Shown piece by piece: positions 22,214-33,544 of a DNA stretch of 64,000 bases. Every line of letters starts with the position of its first letter. The first letter of the stretch is position 1. This DNA comes from Anagrus nilaparvatae (taxonomy: Eukaryota > Arthropoda > Insecta > Hymenoptera > Mymaridae). Under the pieces are notes generated by a model. It was given only the letters and a program-made list of their open reading frames with translations, ran no database searches and was not told where the DNA came from. The stretch covers positions 8,866,001 to 8,930,000 of the forward strand of contig JAKSXM010000272.1 in the NCBI GenBank assembly GCA_022575985.1. Direction: 5' to 3'. The translations under genes and the position numbers were made by a program.

Positions 22214-22984
22214 TAGTTATATTTTACACCTAATATTTAAATATTATGTACTCTGTTGAGTTTTTTTTAAAGCATAGTTTAACTTTTTATAAAAATACTA
22301 AAGTTTAGCACATGATTAAACATAAATTAAAATTTTTATATTACCAATAAAATAAAGTGTAAAATAATTAACATTATTGAAATATAATTTATTAAAAATA
22401 ACGCATCATAACGTGTGCAAATATAAATAATATTGTTAGTTTAAGTATCACCCATTTTTTATATATTTAAATAATAATTTCATAATAATTCATAATAGCT
22501 ATAACTTTATGTAAATGTATAACTTTATTTTTACTCTGAACAACTTGCGTCATTATTTAACAGACTGTTTTTTTATAAATATTATTATGACGAACAAAAT
22601 TTTAATTAATTAACATCATTTCATTTATGATATTTAGAGAAAAATGAGGTTTAAAAAAATTAATATTATTCTAAAAAATTATTTAATCCCGCGTCTCAAA
22701 TAAATGGGATTTACACATTAATTCTCATGTAGCACGAAGGGGCATGGCCAAAAATCTTTCTCTGGCACAGTTTTTATAAAATTTTTGTCAAAATCACTGA
22801 AATAGGCTAAAAAAAGAAGAAAAATTATATAATACATAAATTAACGACTTAAAATTTATTTTTCAAGTATTTGAATATACTTTGTAATAAAAATCGCAAA
22901 TTTACTAAATTTAGTATATCAACGAAAAATAAAATAAATAAATTTTTGATTTATTTTGAATTCTCGAAAAATAGTATATTTTTA

Positions 22985-23097
22985 CCCATGGCCACAAAAG
23001 TAAAGAAGGGCCCAAATCGCACGTAAATTACCGTCCGAGGCGAAGCCGAGGATGGTAAACTGCGATTTGGGGCATCCTTTTTTTGTGGCCAAGGACA
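22985..23097. mobile_element. Hairpin with GC-rich tip (GGCCACAAAA foldback)
   Basis: ATGGCCACAAAAGTAAAGAA and CCCAAATCGCACGTAAATTA are mirrored by TTTTTTTGTGGCC at 23080-23093. The tip at about 23030-23056 is CGAGGCGAAGCCGAGG. Related segments lie at 25600-25775 and about 38895-38930 (shared block GCCCAAATCGCACGTAAA). Confidence 0.65.
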
Positions 23098-23489
23098 AAA
23101 CATAATTTTTCTTGCTCAGTGTCGAGAAAATGCGTTTTTTCGAATTGCGCAGCGGCCAGAAAACACGCACTTTCTGGACACTAACAAGAAAAAAATTTTA
23201 AGTAATCAACTTTTCTCGTGAATTTACATACAACAAAATTGATTTTTATGAATTTTTTCATTTTTTTCCCTGGAGAACAAAGTTAACTCTTGGCCTTATA
23301 ATTTATACTCAAGTTGAAATGCGGAATGGTGTTAAAAAATAAACGAGTTTTAGGGGTGTCCGAGCAATTCCCCTCTTAGTATTTTTACCCCCTATTGACC
23401 CCCTAGGAGCTTCCCCCTTGGGACTCCCCCCCCCACCGTTTACATAATATTTTAAATATGGAATTAATATATACTATAGTTAGTATAAG

Positions 23490-23937
23490 CTAAATTCTGA
23501 GCGTCAAGGGGGCGCAGATCTTCAAAAAGAAAAAAGCACTTATACCCTACCCCAAAATCCCCCAAAGTGCTGTACTCGCACCTACCCCTAGAATAAGCTA
23601 AATTCTGGTGGTTACATGAAGGGGAAAACGTCCGGGGGGGGGGACTGTCTTTGCAATATTTACAAAAAAAAAATGAGTTTTGTACACGTTTTTTGACGGT
23701 AACTATGAATTTCGAGATCCCAGTGGTTAAAAATGAATCTATCTCCCTTAAATTTACTAAGATACTCTTAAAAACAGGCGCTTTTCCCAATTTAAGGATA
23801 TTGCAGTCTAAGAAAACTATGGGACCCAAAAATTCGTGATAAGGGACATATATATAACAAAACCTATACATATTAAACAAAATTCATACGTGGGGGGTAA
23901 CGAGTATCAAACTTTTTCTCCTCATTTTGACTAGAGT
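23490..23937. mobile_element. Family F-like element with poly-C/G near its ends
   Basis: Ends at about 23937 with CTCATTTTGACTAGAGTATT, matching the CTCCAGTCAAAATG-type termini elsewhere. Internally it has a long G run (23634-23643) and AAGCTAAATTCTG repeated at 23488 and 23595. Borders are approximate. Open frames across it are incidental. Confidence 0.4.
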
Positions 23938-24289
23938 ATTAAAACCCATTGTTTTTTTTTCTAAATACATTAATTAAATGAATTAAGTCTTTTACTAAGC
24001 TCAATTATATATAAGTATTAAAAAAATTACTCCAAAAAAGTTTAATCTGTATGTAGAGAAAGATTTTTGTCCAGCACAAACATTTTAAGTTACCTATCTC
24101 TCCTAATTAACAAGTTAAAATTATAGAAAAATTATAGAAAATATATAAAATATGATGTTTTAAAATGTGATTTTTTAGTATATATATAAATTCTAAAAAA
24201 ACAACTTATTTTACAAATAATCAAAAATAGCGTACAGCATAAAAGACTTCAGAATCAAAAAAATAAAAGAATGCATACTTTGTAAATTT

Positions 24290-24556
24290 TCATTACCACT
24301 CTACTACAGTTGAATCGCAGTTTAGGGTGCTTAGTTAATGTCTGTCGTGGGTTTTGATCTACTTAAGATTTTTGGGTCACTGATCACAAATTTTTGGGTT
24401 TTTTCTATAAGAAATGTGTGGAACATCCTTAAATTTTCAAAACATATCTCTAAAAAAAAGTTTTTTTCTTTTATCTCGCTGATCACGAGTTTTGAGGACC
24501 AGAGCTGATGGCAGACAGTAACTAAACACCCCTCATCCTGCGATTTGACCAGAGTA
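24290..24556. mobile_element. Family F short copy (about 265 bp)
   Basis: Left part CTACAGTTGAATCGCAG is mirrored by the right end CTGCGATTTGACCAGAG. In between are TTTTGGGTCACTGATCACAAA and GCTGATCACGAGTTTTGAGG, inverted. Non-coding; it looks like an internally deleted derivative. Confidence 0.6.
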
Positions 24557-25439
24557 TTCTATTTATTATAATCAATTAAAAATAAATAATAAATTGTAAA
24601 TAGTTGTATTGTTTATAAAAAAAATAATAAAACAATTAAATACTTAGAACATAAAATGTAAAATATATATGCAATTTAAACATAAAAATCAAAGAATATG
24701 TATTGGCATTTTAAAAAAATGATTCATTAATTATATAAATATTTAAAAAAAAAAATTATTTATAATTCATATTATAAATAATTCTGTACACAAAAGAAGC
24801 ACATTATGTTATAAGTGTATTTGAATTTATAAAATTAATTATCTAATAAAAAAGAATAATTATTGCACAAAAAAACAATTTAATATTTTAGATAAATTTT
24901 TTTATCAATTTAGTTTTTAGTTTATTATAATGTAATTTATCATATTAACAACAAAAAAATCACAATTTTTTTATCAAAAATGATATTTTGTCATTATCAT
25001 TTTATGTTAATTATGAACATCTATAAAGAATAAATATAATTTTTTATGAAATTACTTTAATGATATATTTTTTTACCCTATATATTTAAATATTTAATCG
25101 TAAAATGTATTTTTAATTGGCGATTGGAGTACCTCTTTTGTTTTCAAAAAGATGCTTGCGGAATCAATTAAATTTAGGCTATATAAATATTCTTTTACCT
25201 TCGATGATATAGCTAACTCTTGTCTTGCAGGCTAAAATAAAAATTAATATTATAAGCTTTCAGATTGAAACTAGCCCAAAATTTATCATCAACTTTCTTT
25301 AAGGTGAAAACCAAAAAAATAAACAAATTTAAATAAAGATCTACGAAAAAGTGTGAAAATGGGCTTTTTACCCTAATGAATTTCATAATGATAATTAATC
25401 AAGTAAAATACCACTTTTTGACTCATACTAGGGCCCAAT

Positions 25440-25960
25440 TTACTCCAGGAATGAATTGATCTGAATCGACGACCGGATTGAGAAAAACCTGTTATTGGGT
25501 TTTTTGGGTCACTGAAGCCTATTTGGTACATTTAAATTAACGCAACATTTTGTTAATCACTCTTGAAAAATTAACATTTTCTGAATAGTGGATGCAAAAG
25601 TAAAATTTCTTGGCCACTGCGCGTAATTTCTCGCCACTGACGCAGAAAAATGGTATGCAACTCTTATTCATAAAAAAAGAATGCCCCAAATCGCTGTTCA
25701 CCATCCTCAACTTCGCCTCGGAAGGTAATTTATGTAAAATTTGAGCCATTTCTTAGTTTTGTGGCCTGGAGTCATAATGAACTATTCTTTAATCATTTTA
25801 GTTTTAGTTCAAAATATTGAAAAAAAAAACCTTTTAAAAAGGTACTTTTGACGATTTAAAGGCGTTCACCTATTTCCCTATTTCAACTCCAGATTTGAAC
25901 TCAGTGACCCTAAAAACCTATAGTAGATCTTTTCTCAATCCTATGTGGATTCAATTTTTT
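25440..25960. mobile_element. Family F-like foldback carrying a second, nested GC-tipped hairpin
   Basis: Outer arms: TCCAGGAATGAATTGATCTG and TTGAGAAAAACCT at the left match TCTCAATCCTATG and CAACTCCAGATTTGAACTC at the right only partly. The inner part 25600-25775 carries GGCCACT, ATGCCCCAAATCGC and CTTCGCCTCGG, the same blocks as the hairpin at 22985. The nesting is my reading and the borders are approximate. Confidence 0.45.
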
Positions 25961-27297
25961 TCAACAATATTACTCATAGGCGCACGTGGGTTGATAATAT
26001 AATCAATAAATAATTAAATTATAAAAATAAAATTAATTAAAAAAAGTAAATAAGGTGCTCCACAAAATATTGCAATTGTTTTTACAAGACAAGTAGAACC
26101 GTAAAATTATTTTTCAAAATCAAATACATTAAATTTCAGATGGCGCTTTTTAGACGGAAGAGACTTTGAAACCACTACTGAAGTCAAGATTACCTATATA
26201 TATATACTGGTAATTTATAAAAAAAGTTTTGAAAGTTACAATTATTACAAAATTACAAATAATTTTTAAACAACAAAATATTATTTAATTATTTTTTTTT
26301 ATTATGGAGAATTTATCGAATGTCTCTGAGATAAGCTTAAATAAAATTTTGAATTTTGCATTTACAAATGTGTGTCATTAACTTGACTTACATAGTGTTA
26401 TCCCAAGTATCAAGGGCGACCATTTTTTATATTTTTACAATAATATAAAAAATACAATTTTTATAAATAATACTTATTTTTCAATTTTGATAATTTTGTT
26501 AAATTAGAATAAAATTCTTTAACGTAAATAAAATACAAAATTCTTAAAAATATAAAAATTAAAATATATTGTAATATTTTCAGCGCATTTAGATATATTA
26601 AAAAAATTATTATTTTAAATCGTTATTTGAAAAAACTAGATAAAATTTTCAATAATTTTTTAATAATACATTTCTCAATTTATATTATTTTTAAAAATTA
26701 AAATTATTTTAAAATAGTAAAATCATGTATACATTTTGGAGTCCAAAAAATAATCCAGATTTTTGTAAATAGATCATGCGCAACAGTGAGTGCGTACAAG
26801 TTAAAATTTGTGTATATTTTGAAAAGCGGCGCCCCTCGGGGGTATTAGATGCACTTTATATACAACGTTTTGTTGTCGGTTTTCGCGAGCGACGGGTGAT
26901 GGATATAGTGTGTTACATATTATGACGATATTAGTGAAAGTTTTTAATTCATCAAATAAATGAAAAATGTATTAACTTTTTAATTAATATTAAAGTTAAC
27001 TTTTTTTTAATATATCAAATTATATTTGAAATATTGTTGTAACGTTTGTAGATTAAATAATAATAATTAATTATAGTGTTTTACCAATTGTTATTATGTA
27101 CATACATATAAATATCTATGAGTAAATGTATGTGTTCCTCATATACAATACACCCGGCAAAGAAACGTTTCAAATAAGATGATGGTAAGGATATAAAAGT
27201 AAATTATGGATTAATTTATAATGATTAAATATATTTTATTTAATAATTTTTATTGTTTTTATACCATTTTACTATTTTTATTACTTATCTCTCCCTG
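25961..27297. other. AT-rich intergenic region, no gene seen
   Basis: Low-complexity A/T with one GC-rich patch around 26825-26900 (CGGCGCCCCTCGGGGG and TTTTCGCGAGCGACGGG). That patch could be regulatory for the gene downstream, but nothing more specific can be read. Confidence 0.4.
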
Positions 27298-27370
27298 ACT
27301 CCGATTTCGCGCCTATTATATAGAAAGTGTCGCCGCGCTACCGCGCCGAAATCATTCACTCGCATCAGAG
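27298..27370 (+). promoter_or_regulatory. CpG-dense patch, candidate promoter / first exon of the CTDSPL2-like gene
   Basis: About ten CpG dinucleotides in 70 bases (GCCGCGCTACCGCGCC is typical) inside very AT-rich DNA, 1.1 kb upstream of the ATG at 28497. An acceptor-like TTTTTTTAG at 28463-28471 precedes the coding start, so a 5' UTR intron is plausible. No mapped start site; inferred only. Confidence 0.35.
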
Positions 27371-28496
27371 AAATATTTTGGATTACTAAATGAAAACATT
27401 AAAAATTGCAATATTTACAAATGAAATACAGATTTGTAAAATTCATTTTTTTAATAAAAAATAAATTTAAAAATAAGAAAAACATTAATTAAATAAGATT
27501 TATGAAACAATCATAAATAAATATTTAATAGCATCATTTTTTTCTATTGCAAAAATTTAGATTTGCTATCACAATAATAATAATAATAATGTGTATAGAT
27601 TTTGATGCTCCTACACAGTGGTTTCTATGGCTGCTTTGCGCCGCCGGAGCAAATCAATATGTATACCAACACATGCTTAAAATAATACGTCGTTTTGTTT
27701 TGATTTCGTCGGTTATATTTACATTACTTTTGCAATTTATGTGTTAGTTATAATTATATAGCGTTAAATATTTAGAAAAAAATGTATTAAAATATAAATT
27801 GTTAACGAAATAATTGTGTCATTCAAAAATTATAAGTGTAAAATAGAATAATTATTCATAAAATATGAAAAATAAAAAATCTAAGATGTCTGAAAAAGGG
27901 TTCGACTATCAAAAAAGGAGTTAGTGCAGCGCACACACACACAAATCATGTGTCGCTAGTTTATTTGTATATGTTATAAATAAATTCGCATTGCTGGAGA
28001 AATGCATGCAAAAAATTTTCCCGCGTAATAAAGATAGATACATATTTTGTATACAACCAGAGATATACTTATATTAAATAGGTAAATGATCATTAAATGT
28101 TCTTGCCTTTTAATTGTTTCTATTAATATGGAGCGGTTTTCTGAAAAAGTCACTTGAAATTTATGCATACCTAAATATATAATTGCATGCAAATTAAAAT
28201 AAAATAAAATCAATTTTTTCTGCTAAATTTTATGACAATTTGAACTAAATCAAATATATAGATTTTATTATTAATACCATAAATACTATATAATTTTTAT
28301 TTTTACAGTTTTATTTTTTTTTTAAAGTCAGACCTTTTGCTGCTATTTTTTTTTCTGTTATTTTTTCCAATGATTTTATTTTGTCTTCTTTGTTGTATAA
28401 TTGCAAAAGCTTTTTTGGTGTAAGTATTCCTAATGTTATCTGGTAATAAATGATCATCTTGATTTTTTTAGGAACAGAGTCTTTAAGGATTAAATA

Positions 28497-30471
28497 ATGT
28501 GGCTTAGAAGTGAACATGTTAGTAGAAGGCTGCGTGGTCGATTACCTACAACAACTCTCAGTGGAACCAAAACTATTAATAAACGTATGCATGTAACTTC
28601 CCGAAAATCTTCAATAAATAATAATAATAATCAAAAAGTAGGAAATTCTAGTAAACCTAATAGATTATCTCGTTGGAAAAGATCATCAAAATTTTTAAAA
28701 GAAGTAAAAATATAAATTTAATTTTAAAATTTAATAAATTATTTATTTATAACTAAAAACTTATTGATTTAGGCTTGTAAAGAAAATGTTTTAAATTTTT
28801 CTAAAACTACTTCAGTTAATAAGGAACAAAGAATTCAAAGACGTAAAAAATCAATAAAACGATCAATGATAGCAACATCGCACTTAAATATTAATGTACC
28901 TGATGATAAAATAATTGTAAGTAAATAAGTTTTATAATAGTAATAAAAAATTTGTTTGTTATAAAAATTTATTTTTAGACATCAAAGGTGTCAGAAGAAT
29001 CTAAAGAAAATTGGAATCTTCAATCTTTACCTATTTATAATTCAGATATAGTTAATAATAAAATTGATTCATCTGAATCTGCACAAGAAAACAAAATGAA
29101 AAATTTACCCAATATTACTGAAAGCATAGCTTCTATTGAAAACACACAAGGAGAAGCCACCTGCCAATTAGACGAAGAAGGAAATAAAACTTCAAGTATA
29201 TGCTTAATTTTTATTTAGTTAAAATAATGGTATTTTATTTTATAATTTTACTTTCAGATTTACTATCTTTCTATTCCTCAGTATGCAACTCGAATGAAAA
29301 TTCAGATGAATATTATAATAATATTGTAAATTCTTCTATAATTTATAATAATCGATTAAATTATAATTCAGAAAAATATTTTCCAAATACCAAATATTCA
29401 TTTACAAACAATAATGATAATTGTGACTCTTCGAGGCAGCAGTACAATGAAATTAAAAATGCTGCTCCAACATGTAATTTTACTATGTCCTACTCTTCAA
29501 ATAATACAATTGATACTGAAACAAATAATTCAGATCATTTACCTGACACTAATGGTAATATTGATGATACATATGAAGTTGAAGATATGGATTCCGAATA
29601 TCAAGAAGCAAAATATATAGAAGTTAGTAATGAAGAAGTTGTAGAAACCACCGATGTTGAAAATATGGTTACTCATGTTCAAGATGACAGGGATGCATTT
29701 GACCCATATTTATTCATTAAACATTTACCACCTTTAACACCGGCAATGAGGGCTAGATGTCCTGCATTACCATTAAAAACAAGAAGTAGTCCAGAATTCA
29801 GCTTAGTTCTAGATTTGGATGAAACATTAGTTCATTGCAGTCTACAAGAGTTGGCAGATGCGGCATTTCGCTTTCCAGTAGTTTTTCAAAACATAACATA
29901 TACTGTCTTTGTAAGAACAAGACCATTTTTTCGTGAATTTTTAGAACATGTATCTTCGCTTTATGAAGTTATCTTATTCACGGCTAGTAAACGAGTTTAT
30001 GCCAATAAATTAATGAATTTATTAGATCCAAGTAGAAAATTAATAAAGTATCGTCTGTTTAGAGAACATTGCGTATGCGTTAATGGCAATTATATTAAAG
30101 ATTTGTCGATTTTGGGAAGAGATCTGTCAAAAACTGTAATTATAGATAATAGTCCTCAAGCTTTTGGATATCAAGTAAGTTCATAAAAAAAAAAAAAATC
30201 ATAGTACCTATTAACTAAAGTTCAAACTTATTTACAGCTAGAAAATGGGATTCCTATTGAAAGTTGGTTTGCAGATCGTACTGACAGTGAGTTAATGAAG
30301 CTATTACCATTCTTAGAAAACCTTGTGAATTTGGTAAGTTTAAATTTTTTACAAATAAAGCATCAAAAAAAAGTTAATTTATAATAAATTGAATATATTT
30401 TTAAGGGGAAAGATGTACGGCCACAAATCAGAGAGCAATTTCGACTATTTAGCTTTTTACCGCCTGATTAA
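28497..30471 (+). CDS. CTDSPL2: CTD small phosphatase-like protein 2 (HAD-family Ser/Thr phosphatase)
   Basis: Six exons: 28497-28703, 28773-28916, 28979-29195, 29258-30174, 30238-30333, 30406-30471; 548 aa. The N-terminal two-thirds is basic, then Ser/Asn-rich and probably disordered. The catalytic domain starts near residue 365. The HAD motif DLDET (375-379; Asp375 and Asp377 should be nucleophile and acid/base), FTAS (430-433) and DNS (486-488) are intact. [13 protein letters not shown] before the domain and the ending FSFLPPD match CTDSPL2 rather than the shorter SCP or Dullard proteins. CTDSPL2 is a nuclear phosphatase; SMAD-type and other phosphoproteins are substrates in vertebrates, not shown here. 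The start follows an acceptor-like AG, and its residues (MWLRS) resemble the family N-terminus. The third intron donor (GTATAT, 29196) is weak. Confidence 0.92.
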
Positions 30472-33175
30472 CTACAGGATTACAAATTATGTTATATTTA
30501 AAAGAAAAAGAAGAGGGATAAAATATTACTGTTTTATATGTATAAAATGTACATATATAAAACAATTATTCATTTTTAAGATAACGTTACAATGAACAGT
30601 TAATGTTGAAAAGATATAATTTATAAAAAGTAATTGTTAATTTATATTTAAAATTATAATGTAAGGTAAATTAGGTTCCCATATTTTTTAATTATTCAGA
30701 TTTGATATTTTTATAAATTTATTTATTATTATATCAAAGCACTTTCTATAACAATTATTTGTAAGTTTTATTTTATTTTTTTTTTTTTATTAAATACTTT
30801 TTTTTTATTAAATACTTTTTTTTTTTTAAATGAGCTTGAAAACATCAATTGTCTGAAAATAATTAGTTTTTGATTTTAAAATTTAAAAATATTATTATAA
30901 TGAAAAAAATTTAATTTTTATTTTTATAAGCAAATTATGAAAGAAAAAAATAATATTGATTAAAAAAAACCGATTCAAAAATAAATTAAATAACATTTTT
31001 AAACTTTTTATACTTTTTTATATACAAAAAATAATAGTTTCTTTTCAAAAGGAAGAAATTTTTTTTTTTTAATATATATTATACATATAAATATATATAT
31101 ATATATAAGAAAGCAGAACATATAATGCACAATTCTTTATTAAAGTTTAAGTGTCCACATATTTGATAGTATATCGCTATATAATATATATATAGAAAAG
31201 TATTTATTAAGATTTAAGTCATCCGTTATTAATGACTTAAAATAATTTTTTTTTTTTATAAACACGTTAACTAAATTATTGTTAATCTTAGTTCTTAATG
31301 GACTCCATTTTTTTCAAAACCATTTGCTAGTCTAACCATATATAATAAAGCACTCTAGTACTATGTATTAATAAATTTTATATGTAAGAGTACTAAAATA
31401 TGCCTTAAGTACAAAAAAATTATGTTTTTATTTATTATTGTATATTTTTTAATAAAACTTATTTTAATTTTAAGTTGTAAATAATAGTGTCGAGAATCAT
31501 GACAAAAAAAATTTTTTAATCTTATTTTGATCTCACTTTAAGGATATAAAAAAATATTTATATATTATAATATAATTGTTAGGAAACAAAAAGGTTGTAA
31601 AGTACTTTATATTATCTTATAAGAAATATAGACCAAGCAATCATGTTAAAAGTTATATAAAATATATATATTAAATTATGTATATGTAAAACTTAGTTTT
31701 TATATATAATACTAGTCGCATTAATTTTAGATATAGTAAATTTGTATTATTTTAATAAAAAATAAGTATAATAGAATTAACTTAAATCATTAAGAGGAAA
31801 TTTTATACGCAGATAACGTTTGTACTTATATTTTTAATCGTTTATAAAAAACTGTTACAATAGAAATTTATTTAGCGATAGTTTTTTTGTGATCTAAAAA
31901 ATGTAAATATTTCTTTTGATTGTTTTTTTTACATGTAATTTAATAATTATAATATAATATAAAGGGTACTAGAGTGTGTGTCGATATAATATATGAAACA
32001 CTAACTATATATAATCAAAAAAATTTAATTTAAGATTTAATATGTAGTATATGATACTATGAATATTGAAGTATTTCTGTTATAATGCATTTTACTTATT
32101 TTAATTTAAAATTAAATTTATGTTTCTATCATAATTTGATACATTTAACACTGTTCAATATTTATTATTGAGAATTAAAAAAAATGTTTATTGATTTTTA
32201 TTGATTTATTTAATTTAAAAATTTTGCATCATATCAGCGAATGTATGTAAAAAAAATTAAATTAAAAAAAATATACATGTAAATGAAATTTTAAACGTAC
32301 CTGCAAAATGATGTGATTTTCATATTTTCAATTATTAAAAAAATTTATAATTCGTTTGAAAACAAAAAAAAATTTAATATTGTGCATATTTATATATAAA
32401 AATAATTTTAGTATTATTATAATTATATACAGATATCTTCCACATCTATAAATAAATAAATAAATGTTTGATATTTAAAATTTAATTGAAGTTTTATTTA
32501 AAATACCTTCATTTTTTTTTGTAAAACATGAAAGCGTTAAAAGGGATTTTAAATAGATACAATTCAAGCAAGAAAGTCAGATCCATTTTTGATATTTCAC
32601 CTTATATTCATAAATAATAACTGTTAAAAGACAAGAAGTAGATTACGGCAATGAATATCAATAAAAAATCTCTTTTTTAAATTTCATATGAACAAAAAAG
32701 CATATTTATTTTAGAAAATCCTTTAGTAAGGAGTATTATTAAATATAAAATATATTTTCTAATTTATATGTTAATGAATAAAATTTAAATAACGCATTAC
32801 TAATTAATAATTTAATCTCAATGGTGTAAAAATACATACATATATTTATAAAATACAGACTTCAAATTTTTTAAAGAATAAATTTAACTTAAGTGTTTTA
32901 GTTGTAAATTATGCTTAACATAGCCACACACTTATATACACACAATTAATTTTTAATTAAATAGTTTTTTTTTTTATAAACATTTGTTATCTTTTTATTC
33001 TAATAAATAATATTTTGTTTATTCTTGTATAACTGATCCATGTGCTACATGAATCTGATGCACCATATCTTATTCCAATAAGAAAAAAAAATAATGTCCT
33101 TTAACTTAATTCTTGTCTTCAAAAATAAATATTATACTATTTCATTCCTGATGGGTGAAAAAATGCTGAAAAAAT
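30472..33175. other. Probable 3' UTR of CTDSPL2 and intergenic AT-rich DNA
   Basis: No coding sequence is recognisable. Several AATAAA hexamers (for example 31344-31349 and 31451-31456) could end the CTDSPL2 transcript. Simple AT repeats occur near 31080-31110. The two flanking genes converge across this region. Confidence 0.5.
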
Positions 33176-33285
33176 TTTATTAACATTTTTATATATTATT
33201 ATCAACAAATACATTTTTAAATAACAAAACCTAATGCACAATATAATATAACTTGTGTATTTTTTTTATAAAATTGTAATTCAAA

Positions 33286-33361
33286 ACTTGCCTGTCCAAA
33301 TTTTGGAAACAAACTTAATAATTTCTTAAAATTAGAAATTAAAATATTTGAACAGACAAGT
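33286..33361 (-). other. Hairpin in the metaxin-2 3' UTR
   Basis: ACTTGCCTGTCCAAAT (33286-33301) and ATTTGAACAGACAAGT (33346-33361) pair over 16 positions. On the minus (mRNA) strand the two imperfect positions are G-U wobbles, while on the plus strand they would be A-C mismatches. Loop about 44 bases. It begins 24 bases after the distal stop codon. Confidence 0.5.
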
Positions 33362-33384
33362 TACAATAAGTTTTACAAAAAATT

Positions 33385-33544
33385 TTAATCTTCTTTACGC
33401 TGAAAATACCTATTTTCAATATTCTTGATTAATTTGACAAGTGATGGATAACTTCTTACTATATTTGCTAATGCATTATCTTTAAGTGGGGTTGTTATTA
33501 TACTGAAAACATGTCCAAAAACCAAAGCATCCAATTCGTTAGGC
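33385..33544 (-). CDS. MTX2: Metaxin-2 alternative last exon, distal (canonical-looking) copy
   Basis: Acceptor ACAG at 33548-33545. It gives [31 protein letters not shown] and [10 protein letters not shown], then TAA at 33387-33385. The FGH and RYF positions match vertebrate metaxin-2 better than the proximal exon does, and the resulting length (261 aa) is typical. A possible AATAAA lies about 200 bases further down (33181-33176). Confidence 0.8.

Larger units (their letters stand above)
19678..22984. other. Intergenic, AT-rich, no gene seen
   Basis: Downstream of the AK-like gene. Apart from the two CACTGT MITEs I see scattered low-complexity sequence and short frames (for example 21255-21503 and 21737-21940) without recognisable domains, splice context or codon bias. 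Confidence 0.5.

Noticed and set aside
23464..23880. 138-codon minus-strand frame
   Set aside because: It runs through a family F-like repeat; its counterpart on the other strand is equally open, and no protein family is recognisable.
26825..26900. GC-rich patch as a possible structural RNA
   Set aside because: GGCGCCCCTCGGGGG can fold, but only over a few bases, and I recognise no RNA family; kept only as a note in the intergenic entry.
27547..27747. 66-codon hydrophobic frame upstream of CTDSPL2
   Set aside because: Starts on an ATA/ATT repeat and shows no homology or clean splice link; more likely 5' UTR or intron.
29414..29620. 68-codon frame within CTDSPL2
   Set aside because: Alternate-frame shadow of the CTDSPL2 coding exon 29258-30174.
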